Assembly: GCA_963715675.1 (NCBI GenBank)
Contig: OY970265.1
Span: 682,001-746,000, forward strand
Direction of reading: 5' to 3'
Source of the DNA: DASVWZ01 sp963715675
GTDB lineage: Bacteria; Acidobacteriota; Terriglobia; Terriglobales; Acidobacteriaceae
Length of the DNA: 64,000 bases
Below, piece after piece: positions 1-8,735 of this stretch (position 1 is its first letter; every line of letters starts with the position of its first letter). The notes beneath the pieces were generated by a model. That model ran no database searches. It was not told the origin of the DNA and worked only from the letters and a program-made list of their open reading frames with translations. The translations under genes and the position numbers were made by a program.

Positions 1-2
1 TG

Positions 3-329
3 CTGTCGAAGATTTCCGGGATAGCGACAACATGGTTGGCGGCGCAGTTTGTCTTCCCGGCGTTAGCGGCTCTGTGCGGAATGCTGGGCGGCTACCAATT
101 TCCTGTCGCGACGGAGATCTACCTTCACAACCGCAGCCATCGTTCAGGACTGGGTACACTCTATGCCATCGATCTGCTGGGCGGATGCGGGGGCGCGCTT
201 TTATTGAGCAGCTACCTGATCCCGGTGTTTGGTTTTTGGAAAACGGCATGGCTCAGTGCGGCGGTGAACCTGGCGCCGGCCCTCCTGGCCGTATGGGTAT
301 GCCGGGAGGCGAAGATGAGTCGGGCATAA
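3..329 (+). CDS. Membrane spermidine-synthase-like protein, C-terminal end (5' partial)
   Basis: The frame is open from the first bases of the window, so this is the 3' end of a longer gene. About 108 residues remain. They form hydrophobic segments with a GGYQFPVATEIY stretch and a GTLYAIDLLGGCGGALL stretch, typical of the membrane half of fused MFS/spermidine-synthase-like proteins, in which a multi-helix membrane domain is joined to an aminopropyltransferase fold. The catalytic part is not visible, so activity cannot be judged. The gene converges on the minus-strand AmrB-AmrA gene and the two coding ends overlap by about 77 bp. Family assignment is by pattern and moderately secure; the substrate is unknown. 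Confidence 0.72.
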   Translation: MSKISGIATTWLAAQFVFPALAALCGMLGGYQFPVATEIYLHNRSHRSGLGTLYAIDLLGGCGGALLLSSYLIPVFGFWKTAWLSAAVNLAPALLAVWVCREAKMSRA

Positions 330-1848
330 CCACTTGCGGCCGGTTCTCGCCGAATACCACCGCGGTGAACATGAAGATATCCGTGTTCTCATCCTTCCAG
401 CAGCCGGAGCGCATACCCGCTTTGACGCAGGTCTCTTCCAGGAATCGCTGTCGATCCCATTTTTCCTCCACCGGCACCTGCGGAAGTAAAAGGCCCTCAT
501 ACGCGCCGTTTTTCATCAGTAAACCGTGCTGGCCAACCTTGATCTGTCGAGTGTCCAGCACCCGCCGAAGGGGCGACAGCACCGAGATTTCGTACTCGAT
601 CTGCGGCAGTTCCGACGCTGTTACCGGCTCGAATCGGGAGTCGCGCAGGGCGGCCAGCGTGGCCGTGTCCCGCACCGTCATGTACAGAGGTTTCGCCGCG
701 GCGGTGTAGCCGATGCACCCCCGCAGTTCGCCCGATTTACGCAGAGTCACAAACGCGCCGCGTTCCTGATTCAGCACTTCGTTTGCACTTGCAGTTGGTT
801 CATACGCCTTTTTCTCCCGCACCGCATACTCCACTGACTTGCGAGCCAGAGCGAGCAGTTCGCTTTTTTCGTGGCCATTCAGTGAGAATTGCGGTTCCAC
901 GGTCTTGTCACTCTGAGTTTTCAGAAAGACATCCGCGCTGTATCCAACCACCCGCGAACGATCTCCGGTGGTGTCGCCGGAATTGGCGTACTTGAGCACC
1001 ATGGCCTGGTTCGCTCCCATCCGCTCCGCGGCAATCATCGCGGCCACGATCGGTGCGCCGCCACAGGCTTCCCAGACCCTCGCCTCGAAGTTCCGCGACA
1101 TGCTGAAGTAGTCCCACTCCTGCAGTGCATTCAGGGTTTTATGGTCGATCTTCACAGCTTCGTCGTAGGGGTGATAGTGCGACAGATCGGAACTGGCCAC
1201 GATCAGCGTCTCTTTATCGCTGCTCTGGATCAGCTTCGCCAGAGCCACGCCCAGCGCGCGGCTGTTTTCATAACTCTGGTCTCCCATGATGATCGGCACC
1301 AACTGGAAATCGCCCAGCACCCGCTGCAGCCACGGCAGTTCCGCCTCCAGCGCATGCTCAGCGCCTTCCTTCGTGGCAACATGTCCCTGGCTGGAAAACT
1401 TGATGGTCGGACTCATCTGCACCAGTTGCTTGGCAAACGCCTTATCTACCGGAACTGTTCCCAGCGGCGTCGCATACCCGTCACCCTCATAGACGGAGGT
1501 GAAATCAAAGGCCTCGTAGTGCGACGGAGCAATCACGACCACGCGGGAAAACTTGCGCCCTTTCAAGGCCGCGTAAGTGTAGGCAGCCACCGGACCGGAA
1601 AACTGATAGCCGGCATGCGGCGCAACCACAGCGAGAATGCGATCGGTAACTTTCGGCACGGTCGCGTGTGACAGCATCTCGTCCATCATCGCCGTTAGCG
1701 CCTTCGGGTCCGCCGGATAGAAACTACCGGCCACTCCGGGCTGCCTCACAGTGGGTGGACTGCCCCCCAGCAAACGCGGCAGGGCCGCAGCCGCGAGGAA
1801 CGCGACCAAGACAAACGCCAGCGACCAAGTTGCCGCGTGTTTCCTCAT
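253..1848 (-). CDS. AmmeMemoRadiSam system protein: Memo (AmrB) fused to AMMECR1 (AmrA), exported
   Basis: A 531-residue two-domain protein. Residues 1-30 form a basic start plus hydrophobic stretch (signal peptide or anchor). Residues ~35-310 are a Memo/AmrB domain with VVAPHAGYQFSG (His78), IAPSHYEAFD (His110) and SSDLSHYHPYDEA (His224), the His residues expected around the Memo metal site. Residues ~325-510 are an AMMECR1/AmrA domain with the family signature LRGCIG (375-380). The ATG at 1848 is chosen because GGAGGG lies 7 nt upstream; an upstream in-frame ATG at 1887 would overlap amrS and lacks such a site. It is the last gene of the operon. The biochemical role of the AmmeMemoRadiSam trio is not established; the three families are known to co-occur. 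Domain calls are strong, function is unknown. Confidence 0.9.
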   Translation of the reverse strand: MRKHAATWSLAFVLVAFLAAAALPRLLGGSPPTVRQPGVAGSFYPADPKALTAMMDEMLSHATVPKVTDRILAVVAPHAGYQFSGPVAAYTYAALKGRKFSRVVVIAPSHYEAFDFTSVYEGDGYATPLGTVPVDKAFAKQLVQMSPTIKFSSQGHVATKEGAEHALEAELPWLQRVLGDFQLVPIIMGDQSYENSRALGVALAKLIQSSDKETLIVASSDLSHYHPYDEAVKIDHKTLNALQEWDYFSMSRNFEARVWEACGGAPIVAAMIAAERMGANQAMVLKYANSGDTTGDRSRVVGYSADVFLKTQSDKTVEPQFSLNGHEKSELLALARKSVEYAVREKKAYEPTASANEVLNQERGAFVTLRKSGELRGCIGYTAAAKPLYMTVRDTATLAALRDSRFEPVTASELPQIEYEISVLSPLRRVLDTRQIKVGQHGLLMKNGAYEGLLLPQVPVEEKWDRQRFLEETCVKAGMRSGCWKDENTDIFMFTAVVFGENRPQVVMPDSSSPPGIPIRPGGPAPGSPPH

Positions 1849-1870
1849 AACAAACCCTCCTCTCGCGCTT

Positions 1871-3022
1871 TCATACGTGCCACACACCTGGAATCGTCTG
1901 CTGGCAGAATGAGCAGGCGCCCTTGCGGATCAGAATTTGCTTCACCGTCAAGCCTGCGCGTTCCACTACTATGTGATGACACATCGGGCAATACGTGTTT
2001 TCCGCGGGATGTCCCGGTACGTTGCCAATATATACGTAGTGCAGTCCTTCGGCGTCCGCGATCGCCTTGGCGCGTTCCAGCGTCGGGACCGGTGTGATTG
2101 GGAGATTCTTCAACAGGTACTCAGGATGAAACTGCGTGAAATGGACCGGCACATCGGTGCCCAGATTCGTCTTGATCCAGCGCGCCAAGCCGCGAAATTC
2201 GGCGTCGCCGTCATTCAGCGTCGGCACCACAAGGTAAACGATTTCCGTCCACCTGCCCATTTTTCGCAGAGTGACCAGCGAGTCCAGCACCGGCTTCAAC
2301 TCGCCCATGACTACATCCTTGTAGTACGACTCGGTGAACGCCTTCAGATCGATTTTGACCGCATCCATCTTTCCGTACGCGGTCTTCAGGGCCTCCTCCT
2401 GCATGTAGCCATTCGACACGACCACGCTGCGGACGCCGGCCGCGTGCCCGGCATCCGCTGCATCCATCAGATACTCGCTGAAAACCACCGGCTCGCTGTA
2501 GGTGTAGGCGATGGTCGGACAGTCGCGCTGTTTAGCCAACTCGGCAACCAATTTCGGGGGCGCATAGTCGGCCGGAACCTGCTCCGGACGCACCTGGGAG
2601 ATGTCCCAGTTCTGGCAAAACTTGCAGTTGACGTTGCAGCCAGCCGTGGCCAGCGAAAGAGCGAGCGTTCCCGGCAGGTAGTGAAACAGGGGTTTCTTCT
2701 CGATGGGATCGATGTGCGCGGCGCACACCCGCGAGTGCACCAGCGAGTAGTACGTTCCTCCGTGATTTTCCCGCACGCCACAGTAGCCGCGTTCCCGATC
2801 TCCCACCGTGCATGCGCGCGGACACAACTGGCACTTGATCTTCTTGTTTGGCTGCTTCTCGTAAAACCGGGCTTCGACGGTGAATTGCGAATCATCCTGC
2901 TTTTCCGAACTAGCCCATGCCGGAGTCGCGACTAGCTGCTGGGCAAACTCGCAGACGCCCAGCGCTGCCCCTGACGCCAGAGCGCACTTCAAGAACGAAC
3001 GGCGATCGAGTTCACTCCACAT
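1871..3022 (-). CDS. amrS: AmmeMemoRadiSam system radical SAM enzyme with Tat signal
   Basis: A 383-residue radical SAM protein of the AmrS family. It has an N-terminal Cys cluster (CQLCPRAC with a later GYCGVR), the radical SAM CxxxCxxC motif in GCNVNCKFCQNW, and a C-terminal double CxxC zinc-ribbon-like region ending CSFCQQTIPGVW. The N-terminus carries a textbook twin-arginine sequence (DRRSFLK at residues 6-12, then a hydrophobic run to about residue 37). The ATG at 3022 has GGACGG 6 nt upstream; an in-frame GTG at 3043 directly follows the DUF362 stop. A radical SAM enzyme with an export signal is odd, because SAM and strong reductants are cytoplasmic. It sits between the DUF362 and AmrB-AmrA genes. 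The family call is strong; actual export is inferred. Confidence 0.9.
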   Translation of the reverse strand: MWSELDRRSFLKCALASGAALGVCEFAQQLVATPAWASSEKQDDSQFTVEARFYEKQPNKKIKCQLCPRACTVGDRERGYCGVRENHGGTYYSLVHSRVCAAHIDPIEKKPLFHYLPGTLALSLATAGCNVNCKFCQNWDISQVRPEQVPADYAPPKLVAELAKQRDCPTIAYTYSEPVVFSEYLMDAADAGHAAGVRSVVVSNGYMQEEALKTAYGKMDAVKIDLKAFTESYYKDVVMGELKPVLDSLVTLRKMGRWTEIVYLVVPTLNDGDAEFRGLARWIKTNLGTDVPVHFTQFHPEYLLKNLPITPVPTLERAKAIADAEGLHYVYIGNVPGHPAENTYCPMCHHIVVERAGLTVKQILIRKGACSFCQQTIPGVWHV

Positions 3023-3043
3023 GTTGAACCGTCCAATACCCAC

Positions 3044-4051
3044 CTACACCTCGACTACCGAGATTTTCCTGGGATCATTCGTCCCCAGCCGGTGCTGTTC
3101 ATCGGCTGCAGTCGCGATGTAGCGCGGTGCTCTCTTGTCGGCCTCCAGCGTCTTCAGTCCTTTCTCAGATCGCTTGCGCTCGATGATTTGCCAGCCGGTG
3201 TAGTCGAGCGCCACCGGATCCTGCGAGACGATGAGGGCATTGTTCCTCCAACTGTATTCCGGCTTGTATCCCGGCCCACCTTCGTACGATGCCGTCGTTG
3301 CGTCGCAGATAGTCAACCGCATTTTGGTCCTGATTTCCGGCAGCATGTTCAAGTCTGCGACGTACGGGTTGCAGCCGTTGGGATGGTACTTGTTCGGGTT
3401 ATGAATGACGCCATACATGTTTTTCAGCGCGATGGATACGCCGGCGCCGTCATGGTCTTTCAGCACCGGAACATTGATCAGGACGTTGCAGCGCTCCGTC
3501 AGAATCCTCGACAAACGGCTACCAACGCTGCCATGCGTGACCAGTTCTTGTTCGTAATCCACTCGATCCGTGCCGAAGCATTGCACACGGTTCCCGCCCG
3601 TCGCCACATGGAATCCGGCATGTTCCAGTTCGTCCGTGTCGCGGTCCCAGATCACGATATCGTTGGCCTTGATTCCGGCCTCCTGCAACCGCTCGCAAAT
3701 GGCCTCGACGAGCTCAAGGTTGCTGGAGAATCCTCGCCCTCCCAGCGCATTCACTTTCACGCCCACTGTCTCACCTTGGCGGACCAGTTTCTTCCAAGTC
3801 TCGATCGAATTATCGCGGTCGAAAAGAGCCTGCATGGCGCGATCCAGCAGACTTACCATCCGGCGCGAATCCACCGTGGTGCCCGTGCCCCGCAGCATGG
3901 CATCGTGCGCCATCACCACCCTGGATTTTGTGAGCGAAACTCCTTGGTCTGCTGCTAGCAGTTCCATTCTGCCGCTTGCACGCAGAACCGCGGCACCGGT
4001 AAGGCACTTCTTCAGAAAATCCCGCCGACTGGCGCTGTGTCTTGCGCTCAT
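3044..4051 (-). CDS. DUF362-family protein with Tat signal
   Basis: A 335-residue protein with the DUF362 layout. The N-terminus is a clear twin-arginine signal (SRRDFLK at residues 8-14, then a short hydrophobic stretch to about residue 30), so it is predicted to be periplasmic. The ATG at 4051 has ACGGAGAA a few bases upstream. No ferredoxin Cys cluster is present, unlike some DUF362 members. It precedes amrS: its stop at 3044 lies just beyond the chosen amrS start, so the two are likely co-transcribed. DUF362 proteins have no agreed reaction. Its consistent company here suggests a role in the same exported system. Confidence 0.85.
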   Translation of the reverse strand: MSARHSASRRDFLKKCLTGAAVLRASGRMELLAADQGVSLTKSRVVMAHDAMLRGTGTTVDSRRMVSLLDRAMQALFDRDNSIETWKKLVRQGETVGVKVNALGGRGFSSNLELVEAICERLQEAGIKANDIVIWDRDTDELEHAGFHVATGGNRVQCFGTDRVDYEQELVTHGSVGSRLSRILTERCNVLINVPVLKDHDGAGVSIALKNMYGVIHNPNKYHPNGCNPYVADLNMLPEIRTKMRLTICDATTASYEGGPGYKPEYSWRNNALIVSQDPVALDYTGWQIIERKRSEKGLKTLEADKRAPRYIATAADEQHRLGTNDPRKISVVEV

Positions 4052-4135
4052 AAACGGTTCTCCGTGAGCAGACTCAAATTACAGATACCGCAATCCGTAT
4101 AACTTTTCAGTGACGAACAGTACTTCCGGCGATCA

Positions 4136-4669
4136 TCACTGGGCAAGCCGCAGTTCGATGGCCTGCCCCAGGCCCACAATCGCTTGCTGCGTTTCCGCCG
4201 ACTCTTCATAGGCAACGACTCGCACCAGGTAAGCTCCCTTGCGGAAAACCAGGCTCTGGCTGGATTCGCGTGCTTCGTCTCCCAATTGGATCGGTTTCAC
4301 ATCGACGGCCGGCTCCGACTCGAAAATCTTCTTGGCACCCTCCGCGTTTTCCATGGTGTAGATGTCCACTACCGCGTCGACCTGGTTCTGGAACTTGTAG
4401 TCAGCTGTGGACACTCTCTGCACGCCAGCCTTCAAGTACCGTTCCGCCTCGCCGTCGATGTACTTCCACAGGTCTGCGGCCTCAAAGGTCCTAATTTCTC
4501 CAGTCTTCGCCCATCCCGCAACCTCATTGGACGCAGGGAAAAACGATGGCTCGGCTTCCGGATGACGCCTGCAACCGGCGTCCACGAGCAGCGCAATACC
4601 GAGCAGGACCAGCAGCGCTCCGCGAGCTTTGACTGCCCCATCCCACTTCGACAAGTCGATTCTCCTCAC
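4136..4669 (-). CDS. DUF6599-like probable lipoprotein
   Basis: A 177-residue protein. The GTG start at 4669 overlaps the TGA of the upstream iron-sulfur gene (GTGA), indicating translational coupling. Residues 17-33 form a hydrophobic signal ending in Cys33 (VDAGC), close to a lipobox, so an outer-surface lipoprotein is likely. The mature part contains a FEAADLWKYIDGEAE stretch and alternates predicted strands and helices, as in the DUF6599 family often found beside such gene clusters. No catalytic motif was recognised. A longer in-frame reading starting at 4771 lies mostly inside the upstream gene and is rejected. Family name is tentative; existence of the gene is solid. Confidence 0.8.
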   Translation of the reverse strand: MRRIDLSKWDGAVKARGALLVLLGIALLVDAGCRRHPEAEPSFFPASNEVAGWAKTGEIRTFEAADLWKYIDGEAERYLKAGVQRVSTADYKFQNQVDAVVDIYTMENAEGAKKIFESEPAVDVKPIQLGDEARESSQSLVFRKGAYLVRVVAYEESAETQQAIVGLGQAIELRLAQ

Positions 4670-6312
4670 CTTGGCCTCTCCTTGCCCCGGTTCAGCAGGA
4701 TCTGATTGGTTCGCGACCGGCTCTCGCCGATGCTGGTCACATACACTGCCGGGCGGTCCTGCACCGGGCAAGCATATTCGCAGGCCCCGCAGCCCACGCA
4801 GCGATGAGGATCAACCAGCGGTTGTTTTACCTGTTGCAGATGGCCCGCTGCATCCATTCCTTCGGCGGGTTGCAAATAGATGGCCTTCGGAGATGTCGGG
4901 CACCACTCCTCGCACACAATGCACGGTGTCGCCATCGCCCACGGCAAGCATCGCCCGCGATCGTAAAAAGCCGTGCCCAGACTGATCGGCTTCGCGTTCC
5001 CCGCTTCCGCCTCCCACCCCTTTTCTTTTGCCGTGATCTCCCAGATTGCACCCGTGGGACACACCTGCGAGCACAGAACGCAACTGGTCTCGCAGTAGCC
5101 AATCCGTGGCACCATCACGGGTGTCCAGAGACCCTCCAAACCCGCTTCGGTCAACGCCGGCTGCAGTGCGTTATTTGGGCAGACCTTCATGCACTCGCCG
5201 CAGCGGATGCAGCGCGACAAGAAGTACTCTTCGTCCAGTGCGCCCGGAGGACGCAGCAACCGCTCATGGCGCTCGATTGCGAACCCGGGCGTGCTTCGCA
5301 ACAACGGGACCACGGCTGCTCCTGCCGCCAATCCAGTAAGCACTTTGCGTCTCTGCAGGTTTACGCCGATGGTCTTTTGGGCGGGAAAAAACTTGAACTG
5401 CAGGCCGTGCTCCGGGCACTCATCAACACAATTCAAACAGAGATGACACTCCGGCTGACGCCACGGGGCTCCGCCGATGGGATCATCGCCGCCCTGGCAG
5501 CGCAGCAGGCAGCGATTGCAGTCCTCACACCGCTCCGGGGTTTTGACGAGTCCAAGAATCGACCAGCGCGATACGATCCCGAGCAGAGCGCCCAGCGGGC
5601 AAAGTGCCCGGCACCAGAAGCGGGTCACGCGGAAATTCAGCGCCAGAAGGAAAATGAAAATGAAACCAAGCCAAACACCTTGCCGGAAGTAGGGTTGCTT
5701 GAAACTGAGCAGCAGCATCCCGAAAAGGAAGTGCAACCCACTACCCACCGCCTGGACCAGTTCAAATCGGCTGTGTTCCATTGCGCGCAGCCCGGCGGTC
5801 AAGGCATAGCTGGTGGCGGGCAGAATCGACAGGCCGAGTGAGCGCACCAGCAACGAGAAAGGGTCCAGCCATCCGACGGCCCCCGTGCCCAGTACGGCGG
5901 CTATCAAGGCTCCGAATAGGAAGTAGTACTTCGTCGTCTGCCAGCGCTTGTACCGGTTCGATTCAATCAGCTGTTTTCCACGTTTGCGCTCGGATTTCAG
6001 GCTGCTGAAGAAGTGGTGGATTGATCCCAGGGGGCAAATCCACCCGCAGAAGAAGCGCCCGAGCAACATCGTCGGAATCAGAACTACCAGGCTCCACAAC
6101 AGGCCGTGATACAGGGCGCGGCTGGAGAGCGCGTTCGAGAGGGCTACCAGCGGATCAAACTGGAAAAACAACTGCACCGGATAGGGGAGCCGGATTTCAT
6201 TGTCACCAGCATGCAGCGATCCGTGGAATTCCGTGCGCAACAGTAGGAACAGAAACAGCGAGAAGAAGACGATCTGCGAAACGCAACGCAACCTTGTCGG
6301 TTTAAAACGCAC
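4666..6312 (-). CDS. NapH-like membrane iron-sulfur protein fused to NapG-like ferredoxin with internal twin-Arg segment
   Basis: A 548-residue multidomain electron carrier. The first ~260 residues are a polytopic NapH/NosR-like domain with the CGWICPLG (89-96) and CRALCPLG (234-241) motifs. Two cytoplasmic-type 4Fe-4S sites follow (Cys clusters at 262-272 and 289-299). Next comes an internal twin-arginine stretch RRKVLTG (321-327) followed by about 15 hydrophobic residues, then a NapG-like tail with four Cys clusters (368-378, 407-418, 464-471, 505-515). NapG is normally a separate Tat-exported protein and NapH its membrane partner, so this looks like both joined with the signal retained. 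The GTG at 6312 has GGAAGG 6 nt upstream; another GTG lies at 6339. It is first in the operon and could move electrons from quinol or cytoplasm to exported partners. Confidence 0.88.
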   Translation of the reverse strand: MRFKPTRLRCVSQIVFFSLFLFLLLRTEFHGSLHAGDNEIRLPYPVQLFFQFDPLVALSNALSSRALYHGLLWSLVVLIPTMLLGRFFCGWICPLGSIHHFFSSLKSERKRGKQLIESNRYKRWQTTKYYFLFGALIAAVLGTGAVGWLDPFSLLVRSLGLSILPATSYALTAGLRAMEHSRFELVQAVGSGLHFLFGMLLLSFKQPYFRQGVWLGFIFIFLLALNFRVTRFWCRALCPLGALLGIVSRWSILGLVKTPERCEDCNRCLLRCQGGDDPIGGAPWRQPECHLCLNCVDECPEHGLQFKFFPAQKTIGVNLQRRKVLTGLAAGAAVVPLLRSTPGFAIERHERLLRPPGALDEEYFLSRCIRCGECMKVCPNNALQPALTEAGLEGLWTPVMVPRIGYCETSCVLCSQVCPTGAIWEITAKEKGWEAEAGNAKPISLGTAFYDRGRCLPWAMATPCIVCEEWCPTSPKAIYLQPAEGMDAAGHLQQVKQPLVDPHRCVGCGACEYACPVQDRPAVYVTSIGESRSRTNQILLNRGKERPR

Positions 6313-6760
6313 CGTATTCCTTCCGTCGGCGCAGCACACAGTGAGCCCAATGCAACTTTCTGAGTACCCGATGCTGCACCCTTAATCTTCTGCCAAGCGG
6401 CGTTCTCTTGCTGTGAGCAAGATCACTTGTTTTGGCCCGTACGGGCCGAACCTGATCTGGCGCCACCCTCGGGAAGGGAATCCACGGCTTGAGGGTCGGA
6501 ATTGGATATGGTCTTTTTCCGCAGGGACTCGAAAGGCTCTGTAATAAGAATAGGATTTGTTCTCTGGTCCCAAGGGCTTAGAGTCAATCACAACGTGTCA
6601 GAGCCCGTTTCTGGCAGGGGTTCAGTAATCCGCTCGGGCAGAGAACTGCCTCGCTTGCGTGAAAAAACACCTGCGAGAGCAGCGCGAACTCTCCCAGTGC
6701 CGGCGACTGGTCACAGGCCGTTCCCTTGATCTGTCGCGGTGGAGATGCGATCGCCGCCGC
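6313..6760. other. Intergenic region with perfect 14-bp palindrome
   Basis: About 450 bases lie between the kinase gene and the AmmeMemoRadiSam operon, both on the minus strand. The stretch should hold the end of the kinase transcript and the operon promoter. A perfect inverted repeat GGCCCGTACGGGCC occupies 6434-6447, roughly 120 bases upstream of the operon, and could be an operator. A weak hairpin followed by a T-run (minus strand, about 6662-6690) could end the kinase transcript. No convincing sigma-70 promoter or coding sequence is seen. Confidence 0.4.
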
Positions 6761-8509
6761 TCAGCGTCCGAGAAAATGCTCCAGAGCCTCGGCATCGGCT
6801 TGCGCCAGACCCTGGTATCGCTTGGCCCGCTGGATATCTCCTTGCTGAAGCGCGCTTTGCGCTTTTGACAAGTTAGAATCCATGCTCGCACGTTTGGCGA
6901 CGATGTCCCCGCGAAGGCCGTAGCCCGCACTATTCTGCTGTTGCTGCAAACGGTCCAGGCTGGCGTTCACGGCTGCGGCTCGGCCGGAAAGCTGATCCAC
7001 TTCGTGCTCTAGCTCATCCAGTTCTGCGGCCTGGTTCGCGGCGTTGTTCGGGGCAGCGGCTGCGGCATTCCCCGATGGGGCGCTGTTGTCCGACTCCCGG
7101 GGCGCTGCGGGGAGGGTCCCTCCTGCTCCGCTCTTCCTGCCAGTGGACTTTTGAGGTTGAGCTTCGGGCGATGGGGCGGGCGCGGGATTGGATTGTGCCG
7201 CATTCGAGCCTTCCATGGCCGGGGACGTCGCGGGGGGAGCAGTCTGCGGTGATGTATTCAAATCCGCGGGGCCAGGGGCTGGTACTGCCGGAGGAGTTTG
7301 CTGGACTTCGCCCTGCGCGCCGGTACTCGTGCTTTGAGTTGCATTGGACTGTGGCTGGGACGGTGCCGTTGTGGCTTGCGTCTTACTCCTGCGCGGTATG
7401 TAGATCCCGGCGGCAACCAGAACCGCAAGCACGATCAATGCTCCCAACGTCATGTACAGACCGCGATGCCCGCTCGATTGCGGCGGTGGCGGAGTGGGAG
7501 CACGGGGCGGTACTGGAACCGTGGCAACCTTGGCGTCGCTCGGGGTTCGAACCGGCGCAGAAACCCGATCGGTGGGAGCCACCACGGCAGGTGCCGCGGG
7601 GGCCACCGGGGCCACCGGCAAGATTGTGGCCGTCACCGCATCCGGCGCCGCCGCGCCTGGGCTCGGCGCGGTAGCTTGCGACGCGGAAGCCGCGGCGGGT
7701 ACGTTGCTCAATGCATTGCGGAAAGCATCCGCGGTTTGAAAGCGCTGTGCCGGCTCCTTGGCAATGGCAATGAGAATGATCTCATTCAGTGCCGGAGGCA
7801 ATCCCTGCTGCAGTTCGATCGGCGGTTTCGGTATCTCTCTGACGTGGGCCGCCATGATGGAATAATCGCTGTGCGCCTGGAACGGCCGCTGACCGGTCAC
7901 CATCTCGTAAAGCGATACGCCGACCGAATACAAATCGGAACGCGCATCCGTAGCTTCGCCCTTCACCTGTTCCGGTGACATATAACTCAGCGATCCCAGC
8001 GTAGTGCCGGTCATCGTCAGGGAGCGCTCGTCGCCGGCGCGCGCAATCCCGAAGTCCATCAGCTTGATTACGCCCTGCGGAGTCAAAATCATATTGGCGG
8101 GCTTGATGTCACGGTGGATCACGTGCTGCTGATGCGCATAGCTCAGGGCGTTCAGCGCCTGGTCAATGTAATTCACTGCGTCCGGCACAGAAATGGGCCC
8201 CTGTTGCAGACGGAAGGCCAGGGTGGTGCCTTCGACGTACTCCATGATCATCACCAGCTGATTGTCAATCGTCAGCGCAGTCCGAAGGGCGGCGATATTC
8301 GGATGGTTGAGGCTGGCCAGAAGCTTGATCTCACGCTGAAAGCGAGCTGCCAGTTCCTGCCGTCCCGCCAGGTCAGGAAGCAGAACCTTCATGGCTTCGA
8401 TGCGATCGGAAAGCACATTTCGCACCCGGTAGACTCGCCCCATTCCTCCACTGCCGAGCTCGTTGAGGATCTGGTAATCGCCCATCCGCTTACCTATTTC
8501 TTCGCCCAT
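6761..8509 (-). CDS. Membrane Ser/Thr protein kinase
   Basis: A 582-residue Hanks-type kinase. Visible parts are the glycine loop GSGGMG (19-25), the ATP-binding Lys41, catalytic HRDIKPAN (132-139) and DFG (152-154), so the kinase should be active. A Pro/Ala-rich linker (270-345) leads to one membrane helix (about 351-370). The ~210-residue outside part is rich in Pro, Ala, Ser and Gln and ends in a predicted coiled coil of Gln/Ala/Asp-rich heptads. The ATG at 8509 has GGAG 7 nt upstream. No PASTA repeats are present, so the sensor ligand cannot be guessed. The gene appears monocistronic. Confidence 0.93.
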   Translation of the reverse strand: MGEEIGKRMGDYQILNELGSGGMGRVYRVRNVLSDRIEAMKVLLPDLAGRQELAARFQREIKLLASLNHPNIAALRTALTIDNQLVMIMEYVEGTTLAFRLQQGPISVPDAVNYIDQALNALSYAHQQHVIHRDIKPANMILTPQGVIKLMDFGIARAGDERSLTMTGTTLGSLSYMSPEQVKGEATDARSDLYSVGVSLYEMVTGQRPFQAHSDYSIMAAHVREIPKPPIELQQGLPPALNEIILIAIAKEPAQRFQTADAFRNALSNVPAAASASQATAPSPGAAAPDAVTATILPVAPVAPAAPAVVAPTDRVSAPVRTPSDAKVATVPVPPRAPTPPPPQSSGHRGLYMTLGALIVLAVLVAAGIYIPRRSKTQATTAPSQPQSNATQSTSTGAQGEVQQTPPAVPAPGPADLNTSPQTAPPATSPAMEGSNAAQSNPAPAPSPEAQPQKSTGRKSGAGGTLPAAPRESDNSAPSGNAAAAAPNNAANQAAELDELEHEVDQLSGRAAAVNASLDRLQQQQNSAGYGLRGDIVAKRASMDSNLSKAQSALQQGDIQRAKRYQGLAQADAEALEHFLGR

Positions 8510-8735
8510 GGAAAAACTCCTTTGTCAGCTTACTGGATCAATTTCGGCGGTTCGGTCTGCGCTGTAGCGTACAGGCCTCTTTACCTGCGTCTGGCTCCAT
8601 TGGGAAATGGAATCGAGACCGGTATCCAGAAGAAACTGCCCGCGCAGCGGCAGCAATTATCCCGCGCCAAACCTGGCTGGTCAAGACCCAAGAAAGATAT
8701 GCCGGAGACTTGCCCGGCCCCGGTGGGAAAAACGC

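Noticed and set aside
4804..5841. 345-codon plus-strand ORF
   Set aside because: Antisense to the iron-sulfur membrane protein, whose Cys clusters are unmistakable.
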